A stretch of 35,097 nt of DNA, taken from the NCBI GenBank assembly GCA_030539935.1, contig JAUNXF010000005.1:1-35097 (forward strand), given 5' to 3'. This document shows, piece after piece, positions 1 to 9,300 of this stretch (positions are counted from its first letter, which is position 1; every line of letters begins with the position of its first letter). Origin of the DNA: Methanobrevibacter sp. GTDB taxonomy: Archaea; Methanobacteriota; Methanobacteria; Methanobacteriales; Methanobacteriaceae. A program made the translations under genes and the position numbers. Under the pieces are notes generated by a model. It worked only from the letters and a program-made list of their open reading frames with translations. It did not search any database and was not told where the DNA came from.

Positions 1-62
1 AAATGGATATTGCATGGTACTTTGTACCCGTCAAAATGGATATTGCATGGTACTTTGTACCC
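1..62. repeat. Two direct repeats of 29 bp, each with a GGTAC/GTACC stem-loop
   Basis: Bases 1-29 and 34-62 are identical and are separated by only four bases, giving a 33-bp period. Each copy carries an inverted repeat, GGTAC-TTT-GTACC (16-28 and 49-61). The first copy begins at the window edge, so the array may continue upstream. The four-base gap excludes a CRISPR repeat-spacer structure. An open frame runs through the repeats, but there is no sign that it is translated. Confidence 0.85.
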
Positions 63-103
63 TTTCAATAATTTTTTTAATATCAGGAGGGAAGATTTTA
101 CAC

Positions 104-216
104 TTTAATAAGACTTTTCAATTATTAAAGGAATATTTTATACATTTTAATAACATTTCTCAATTATTAAAAGAGTATTTTATAATAGATTTTAATAACA
201 ATCTTCGATTATTAAA
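104..216. repeat. Three tandem stem-loops with the same TTTAATAA stem and different loops
   Basis: Inverted repeats TTTAATAA...TTATTAAA occur at 104-129, 145-172 and 190-216, each with a 10-base loop whose sequence differs. The start-to-start distance is about 42-45 bases. The stem is constant while the loop varies, so the unit appears to be kept as a structure or protein site. The array lies just upstream of the adhesin promoter region. Its role is unknown: transcript end of an upstream gene, regulatory array or decayed repeat family. Confidence 0.8.
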
Positions 217-248
217 GAGGTAATAATCACTTAAAAAAAATTTTGTAA

Positions 249-321
249 AATACTATATTTATTAGCAAAACTTATCATTGCAATTGAGTAACAAACTTTT
301 CAGTTTGTTTAAAAATGGTGA
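249..321 (+). promoter_or_regulatory. Probable adhesin promoter and leader
   Basis: A TATA-like run (ATACTATATTTATTA, about 250-264) lies about 65-75 bases before the adhesin start. A perfect 8-bp inverted repeat, AACAAACT-TTTC-AGTTTGTT, spans 290-309. GGTGA at 317-321 precedes the ATG at 328 and matches the downstream half of the archaeal ribosome-binding signal GGAGGTGATC. The inverted repeat may be an operator at the transcript start or a leader hairpin. Confidence 0.5.
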
Positions 322-327
322 AAATGT

Positions 328-3300
328 ATGCGTATTAAACGAACGTTATTATTCAGTTTAATACTATTTTTAATGATTTTTTCAATTTCGTTTGTAAGTG
401 CAAATGAAAATGCAGTTGGCGATGTAGACGCTAACGAACTCTCGACACTATCGGTTTCAACCGATATTCAGACTGACGAAAGCATAAATGAAGTTGTTTT
501 AGACTCTGATGATAATCAGGGTTTAGAAGACGTCTCGTCGAATTCGAATGAAGAGTCATCAACATCCAATTTGGACCTTAAGGATGGCACTTCAAACAAT
601 GATGAAATTGAAGATGATGTATCTTTGTCAAATGAAAGTGATGAGGATTCATCCATTGAAAGCGATGAATGTTTAACTAATAATGGAAAAGTCCCAACAT
701 TGCGAGCAAATCCGCTCGGTGCGGATCATGAACTGAATGGTGGTACAGCTCAACAAGTTATAGATATGATGCAGCAAATTTCCAGAGAAGGTGGAGGTAC
801 CCTCTATCTGAATGGAGGAACTTATCAAGGTAGTGCTCATGCTAGAATATGGACAGGAAACGGTTACCGTGATGTTGGCAGAAATGAAATAATAAATATT
901 GCTAATGTTAGGGTTGTTGGAGGAAGTCGAACCAATCCTAATCAGGTTGCTACATTTCAAGTTGATTCTACTAGTACTTCATTGGCCTTTAGTGGTTACG
1001 GTACTTGGGATGGGAATGGAAATAGATATTATGCTGATTCAGGTATTAATTTAACTAATGTTACTTTTGAAAGTTTAAATTGTACTGGAAGATTTTTTAG
1101 TTTTAACAGCGGAAATTTGACGGATTGTGTTTTTAATAATCTGGAGTCCTATCAACACCTTTTCTTCGTAACTGGATCTTACATAGATGAAGTGCCAATG
1201 AGACTAACTAATGTTAATTTCACTAATTCCAAACAAACTTACGTGGGTGATAGCCCTCAAGGTGGTACTGATGGTACTGGTCAGTTTGGTGTAGTGTTCG
1301 GTGCTGAAATGTATGGATGTAACTTTATTAATACAAGTTCTGCTACTCACGGTGGTGCTTTTTGTCTTTCAGACGAATGGGTAAGTTCTGCATGTGTTGC
1401 AAGTAAGTTAGTTGATTGTAATTTTATCAATATTACTTCTCGATGGTTTGCAGTTTATATACATGGAAATTACACCAATACCCCTAGATTTATTACAGAA
1501 CCTCAAGTTGTACAAAACTGTAGTTTTATTAATTGTACAGCAGAAGGGGAATATGGTGGTGCACTTGGAATAAGTCATAACAATGTAATTGTAAATAACT
1601 CTGAGTTTATCAATAACACTGGTGGAGAAGGTTCCGCTATTATGGTTGGTGGAATCAGAAATACTCATGACGGATTCTTGGGTGTTAATACTGAAGGTAA
1701 TAATATTACCATTGATAATTGTACCTTTAAGGGAAATGTTGCAAAAATTGAAGGTCAAACCAGTTCTCACAGTACTGATCCTGCGTTCGATACTGTCCCA
1801 ACTGGTAATGCAGGTGCTGTTTATGTCTATGGTAATGATACAAAAATCATAGATTCCATATTTGAAAACAACACTGCAAATGAGGCTTGTGGTGCTGCAA
1901 TCTACATTTATGGTCAAAATACCACTGTCGATGGTTCTGAGTTCTATAACCATAGCAGTATAAACGGTACTATCTTTTTAGTTGGTAACGATTGTAAGAT
2001 CAAAGATTCCATTTTCGAAGATAACAATGCATCATCTACTGGTGCTTGTATTTTCATTGAAGGAAATAGGGCGGAAATCGGAAACACTACATTTGTTAAC
2101 AACACTGCCCCTAACGGTGGATGCGTATTTATTACAGGTGACCATACCTTAATAGACAATGACACCAAATTCATAAGCAATAATGCTACAAATGGTGCTG
2201 GGGTCTATATTAATGGTTCCAACACTGCAATCCTTAACAGCAGTTTCATAAACAACACTGCAGTTAATGGTTCAGGTGCATTCATTTATGGACATGATTC
2301 AGATGTAAACGGTTCTCTATTTGAAGGTAACAATGCAACAAATGGTGGAGCAGTATTCATTGAAGGAAACATCAATATACTTTCAAACAATACATTCCTC
2401 GAAAACAATGTTACCAATCAAGGTGGAGCTGTATACATTGATGGGGATAATTCAAATCTGACATATAACAATTTCACAAGAAATGAGGCAGTCCCACATT
2501 CTGAAGAAGTTTTAACAGGTCTCGGTGGAGCAATCTATGTTAGCGGTCACAACACAACTACCGTTGCAAATTCATTCTTCCACAACAAGGCCCGTAATGG
2601 ATCTGCAATCTATACCGATGGAGAAAACTTCAGACTTCACGATGATGTATTCTTCGAAAACCAAGCTTGGAGTTATCTATTGATTACAACTGCAGTTCCT
2701 GAACAAAGTCTTTATGGCAGTGAGGATGTTGAAATTAATGTTGTCCACAGAGCTGGAGATAACATTATCAATGCGATCCATAACACTAACTCCCCTGATC
2801 AAATACACTTGTGGAATGTTACTTATGTAAACAGCAGATATGGTAACATTACAACTAATAGTAGTAGTTATGTTGAACCTGTTGATGGTGTAGAAAACAG
2901 TCAAGGCGGAACATTGTTATACCAAGATGACCGTGAAGACTATCAAACCATCGAACTCGAAGTTGAACATGAAAACGGTGATGTATATTACCCTCAAACA
3001 ACAATGCAAACTAACATTTACGGAAATGTAAATATTACATTGCCTAAATCTTCATTAAGAAAAGGTAAATACATTGTAGAGGCTGAACACATTGAGGACT
3101 GGAACTATAAGTTCATATATAATATTACTACTTTCAGAATCCTTGATGCGATGGACGTATCAGTCAACAAAACAAGTGATAAGGACGAATATTTCCAAGA
3201 TGAAATAGCTGAATGGGAAATCATTGTTCATAATGTAGATAATGGTACAGATGCGGAAGATGTAACAATCACCGATCACTTGCCAAATGTATTTGAATTG

Positions 3301-6300
3301 AACAATTTAACCTACTTCTTCTTCAGCCCAGAACGTGGAATCACAAATGGTACACTTGATTTAACTACTGGAAACCTAAGATTTGGAGTATACAACATAA
3401 GTAATAATCAATGGTTCTATGGCGATGCAAACTATGATCAGAGCACTAATACATGGACATATTATTTCCTTGATTTAGATGACGAAACCATTGTTTATAC
3501 GGTATTCAATCCTGATGATTTTGTATATAAGTTTGGACCTGTTGTATACAGCAACAGCACTGATGTCTGCTATGACAACATCAGCTACAATATTCCAGAA
3601 GAGGACTGGTATTATGATACCATTACTGTAAACGGTCAGGAAATAAGATATGGTCATTTCGATCCAACTGAATTCGAACAATATTTCGGACCAGTACACT
3701 ATGATGAAGAGAACCTTACTTGGGTCTATACACACATAGGACCTGATCCATTAAATCCTGGTGAGACTACTGAATTATATACTCTATATAATATAACCAC
3801 TGGATTATGGGTTATAGATAATGTGATACACTATCCAGAGAGAAAGACAGTTACAGAGAAAGTTACCTTAACAATAAGCAACGACACTGCCAACAACGTA
3901 ACCAATATTTCCTTATTCATGAAGGACTTTGACATAAATGAAACTGGTGTCATTAATTTCTCAACCAACTGTACCAAATCTGGAGACTACACCAACGTTG
4001 TAAATGTTACAACCCCAGACTATGAATGGGACTTGTCAAACAACGTGGCTAACAGGTCAGTGCTTGTTGATCCGCTTCCAAACAAGACAGTAAGCAACAC
4101 AACTCCTTATTATCATGACTATGTCGAGTACAACTTGACAATCATGAACACAGGTAATTCAACTTACGACCAAATATTAACTGTTGTCGACAGTTTGCCT
4201 GAAGGATTAGAGTACAATACAACTGTAATTATTATCGGAGCAGATCAAGTTGGCGATACCCTTGTGGAAAACCAAAATCGTTTAATTACTTGGAACATTA
4301 CAAATATTCCTGCAAATACAAATGCAACAATCATTGTAAGGGTATATGTAAATGCTCTTGGTAACTTGACCAACAACATGACACTCATTGCCCCAAGTGG
4401 TGACAACAGAACTGTAAATGCTACAATCACTCCAGTGCCTTACACTGATGTATACGTTAATAAATCAGTTGAAAAAGAGGAATATTTCGTAGGAGACATA
4501 GTTATTTGGACTATCACTGTAACCAATGCATACAATGGTTCAAATGCAACTAATGTAAACCTTTCAGACATATTGCCTGCTGAAGTTGAATTTATCAATG
4601 CATCTATCGGTGAATATGATAATGAAACTGGAGTATTGGAAATCGGATTCATGGAAAATGGAACTAGTGTAACATTTACCATAACTTCACGTGCAAGAGT
4701 AGTTGCAAACAATGTAACCAACAATGCAACTGTAAACTGTAGTGAAGATGAATGGGATTACACTAACAACTTTGACAACGCAACCATAGACATTATTCCT
4801 ATTCCAAACAAAACAGCAAACAACACAGCTCCAAAATTTAGTGAATATGTTGATTACAACTTGACAATCATTAATGTTGGAGGAGAAGCATATACTGATA
4901 TTCTAACAGTTATTGACAGTTTACCAGTAGGTTTAGTTTACAATAATACCGTTGCTGTTATTGGAGCTGACCAAGTTGGTGATGAGGTTGTAGATGGCCA
5001 AGTTGTTACTTGGAGAGTTACAAACATCCCTGCAAATACAAATGCAACAATAATTGTAAGGGTCCAAGCAAATGCACTTGGTACATTAGTGAACAACTAC
5101 ACACTCGTTGGTCCAAAAGGATCAAACAGAACTGTTAATGCTACAATCACTGTAGATCCAAATGTTGACTTATCAGTTAACAAGACTAGTGATAGGGTAA
5201 ATTACTTTGTGAATGATACTGTCATTTGGACCATTACTGTAAGCAATGCTTATAATGCTACCAATGCTACTAATGTCATTCTTAGGGATATTTTGCCTAG
5301 TGAAGTTGAGTTTGTAACTTCAAATGGCACTTATGATAATGAGACTGGTGAATGGTATATTGGTTTCATGGAAAACGGTACCAGCACTACTATTGTTATT
5401 TATACCCGTGCTATTGAATCCAAGACAAACGTAACTAACGTAGCAAACGTATCCTGTGATGATATTGAATGGGATTACACTAACAATGTAGACAATGCAA
5501 CTATCAACATCTATCCTTTAATCAACAAGACAGTAAGTGACCCAACTCCTGACTATCATGAGATTATTGAGTACTACTTGATTGTTGAGAACACTGGTGA
5601 TGTTATTTTCAATGATTCTGTCATTCTTGTTGACAGTCTTCCTGAAGGTGTCACATTTATAGGAATGGTTGGATACGATGGTTTAGAGATTATCAGCTTT
5701 GATAACACTACCAAGAACTTGACTTGGAATGTTACCAATATTGCTGCTAATACCAATGCGACCATTACCATAAGAGCTAGATGTGATGCTGTCGGCACTC
5801 AAATCAACAACTGGACTATTTATGCTCCAGATGGATTGAACAGAACTGTAAATGCTACAATTGATGTACAGCCAGTAGTTGATATTTCTGTTGAAAAGAC
5901 TAGTGATAGGGTAAATTACTTTGTGAATGATACTGTCATTTGGACCATTACTGTAAGCAATGCTTATAATGCTACCAATGCTACTAATGTCATTCTTAGG
6001 GATATTTTGCCTAGTGAAGTTGAGTTTGTAACTTCAAATGGCACTTATGATAATGAGACTGGTGAATGGTATATTGGTTTCATGGAAAACGGTACCAGCA
6101 CTACTATTGTTATTTATACTCGTGCTATTGAATCCAAAACAAACGTAACTAACGTAGCAAACGTAACCTGTAATGAAACCGAATGGAATTACACTAACAA
6201 TGTAGACAATGCAACAATCAACATCTATCCTTTAATCAACAAGACAGTAAGCAACCCAACTCCACAATACTCTGAAATAATTGAGTACTACTTGATTGTT

Positions 6301-9300
6301 GAGAACACTGGAGATGTTATTTTCAATGATTCTGTCATTCTCGTTGACAGTCTTCCTGCAGATGTCACATTCTTAGGAATGGTTAGTTACACTGGTTTAG
6401 AGATTATCAGCTTTGATAACACTACCAAGAACTTGACTTGGAATGTTACCAATATTGCTGCTAATACCAATGCGACCATTACCATAAGAGCTAGATGTGA
6501 TGCTGTTGGCACTCAAGTCAACAACTGGACCATTTATGCTCCTGACGGAATGAACAGAACCGTAAATGCTACAATCAATGTAGATGCTATCGTTGATGTA
6601 TCTGTTGAAAAGACTGCTGATAGCGAGTATTACTTTGTGAATGATACTGTTATTTGGACCATTACCGTTTCCAATGCTTATAATGGTACCAATGCTACAA
6701 ATGTAACTCTTAGGGATATTCTTCCTAAAGAGGTTGAGTTTGTAAGTTCCAATGGTACTTATGATAATGCTACTGGTGAATGGTATATTGGTTTCATGGA
6801 AAACGGTACCAGCACAACTATAGTAATCACTACCCGTGCTATCCAATCTAAGCCAAACGTTACTAACGTTGCAAATGTAACCTGTAATGAAGAGGAATGG
6901 AATTACACTAATAACATTGACAATGCGACAATCCATATTTACCCATTGATCAACAAGACTGTGAATAATCCTAAACCTTATTATCATGAGTTGGTTAATT
7001 TCACTATAACTGTTGAAAATACTGGTAATGCTACTTTCAATGATAGTGTAGAGTTAGTTGACAATCTCCCTGAAGGTGTTTCATTTGTCCGTATGGTAAG
7101 TTATGATGGTTTGGATATTATCAGCTTTGATAACACTACCAGCAGATTGGTTTGGAATGTAACTAATGTTACTGCTTATACTAATGCTACAATTGTTATT
7201 GAAACTAGATGTGAGTTGGTTGATCTTATTGGTCAGCCTGTGACCATTAATCGTCCTGATGGCGTGAACAGAACCGTTTATGCTGAGATTGATGTACAAC
7301 CAATAGTTGACGTATCTGTTGAAAAGTCTGCTGATGGCGAGTATTACTTTGTGAATGATACTGTTATTTGGACCATTACCGTTTCCAATGCTTATAATGG
7401 TACCAATGCTACAAATGTAACTCTTAGGGATATTCTTCCTAAAGAGGTTGAGTTTGTAAGTTCCAATGGTACTTATGATAATGCTACTGGTGAATGGTAT
7501 ATTGGTTTCATGGAAAACGGTACCAGCACAACTATAGTAATCACTACCCGTGCTATCGAATCCAAGCCAAATGTTACAAACGTTGCAAATGTGACCTGTA
7601 ATGAAACAGAATGGAATTACACTAACAACGTTGACAATGCGACTATCCATATTTACCCATTGATCAATAAGACTGTGGATAATCCTGTGCCTTATTATCA
7701 TGAGATTGTTCAGTTCACTATAACCGTTGAAAATACTGGTAATGCTACTTTCAATGATAGTATAGTTTTAGTTGACGAACTCCCTGAAGGCGTTACATTT
7801 ATCAGTATGGTAAGTTATGATGGTTTGGATATAATCAGCTTTGATAACACTACCAGCAGATTGGTTTGGAATGTAACTAATGTTACTGCTAAGACTAATG
7901 CTACAATTGTTATCGAAACTAGATGTGATTGGATTGGTCAAATTGGTAACCCAGGTACTATTAATCGTCCTGATGGTGTAAACAGAACCGTTTATGCTGA
8001 GATTGATGTACAACCAATAGTTGATGTGTCTGTAGTCAAAATAGCTGATAAAGAGGAATACAAAGTTAACGAAACTGTTGTTTGGACCATTACTGTTTCC
8101 AATGCTAATAATGGTACCAATGCTACTGACGTTTTACTTAAGGATATTCTTCCTAAAGAAGTTGAGTTTGTAAGCTGCAGTCCATCTAAAGGTAATTACG
8201 ATAATGTAACTGGTGTCTGGGATATTGGTTTCATGGAAAATGGTACTAGCGAAACATTAACTATAATCTCTAAAGCTATAACTCCTAAGTACAACATTAC
8301 CAACAATGCAACCGTAAATTGTACTGTAGACGAATGGGATTATACCAATAACTTCGATGATGCAACCATTAACATTATCCCTACAATCAATAAGACTGTA
8401 AACAACACTGAACCTTACTATCATGAGATTGTTGAGTACAACTTGACCATAATCAATTATGGAGATACAGTATACACTGATAACTTAACTGTTATTGATG
8501 TATTGGATCCTGGCTTAGAGTTTATTGGAACCGTAAGCATTACTGGTGCTAATGTTGTTGTTGGCGAAACCAGAAATGGTCAAACCATATCTTGGGTCTT
8601 AACTAACATTTCTACTTCAAATGCTGTGATAACTGTAAAGGTAAGGGCAAATGCTATTGGTGTTGAAAACAACACTATGATAATCAGGACTCCGAAAGGA
8701 ACCAATATGTCTGTAAACAGGTCAATCACTGTTAAGCCTATTGTTGATGTATCAGTTAAGAAAACAAGCGACAAGGTTGAATACTTCAAGGATGGCATTG
8801 CTATTTGGACAATAACTGTTTCCAATGCTGCGAATGGTACCAACGCAACAAATGTCGTATTGGAGGATTTATTGCCAAGTGAGTTTGGATTCATTAACTA
8901 CACTGCAACAAAAGGAACCTATAATAAGAACACTGGTATTTGGACTATCGGAACTATGTTTAACGGCACTAGTGAGAAATTAGTGATTAGGTCCTATGCG
9001 AAAGTCGCTCCAAGAACAGTTACCAATGTGGCTAATGTGTCTTGTGAGGAAGACGAATGGAACTACACTAACAATATTGCTAATAGAACCGTTAAGATAT
9101 ATGATATTCCAGACTTAAACAAGACAGTAAATAATGCAACTCCGTTCTATAATGACACAGTTGTATACACTTTGACAATTAAAAACGTAGGTAATGCTAC
9201 TTACACAGATAATTTGCGTGTAATAGACAGTTTGCCTAATGGTTTAACATTTGTTAAGACTGTAAGTTTAACCGGTGCTAAGTTAATCAAACAAGTTGTG

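Noticed and set aside
1-62. CRISPR array
   Set aside because: The copies are only four bases apart, so no spacer exists, and no cas gene is present.
14-223. Open frame of 69 codons through the leader repeats
   Set aside because: It is made entirely of the two repeat families, has no ribosome site, and the inverted symmetry of the units explains the conserved residues better than coding does.
281-311. Adhesin leader inverted repeat as another member of the TAACAA-NN-GTTA motif
   Set aside because: It has a TAACAA half, but the partner is TTTGTTTA at a different distance, so it does not fit the motif.
6397-7701. Two long minus-strand frames of about 200 codons inside the adhesin gene
   Set aside because: They are antisense shadows that repeat with the 714-bp units, with Ile/Ser/Asn-rich composition and no family motif or ribosome site.
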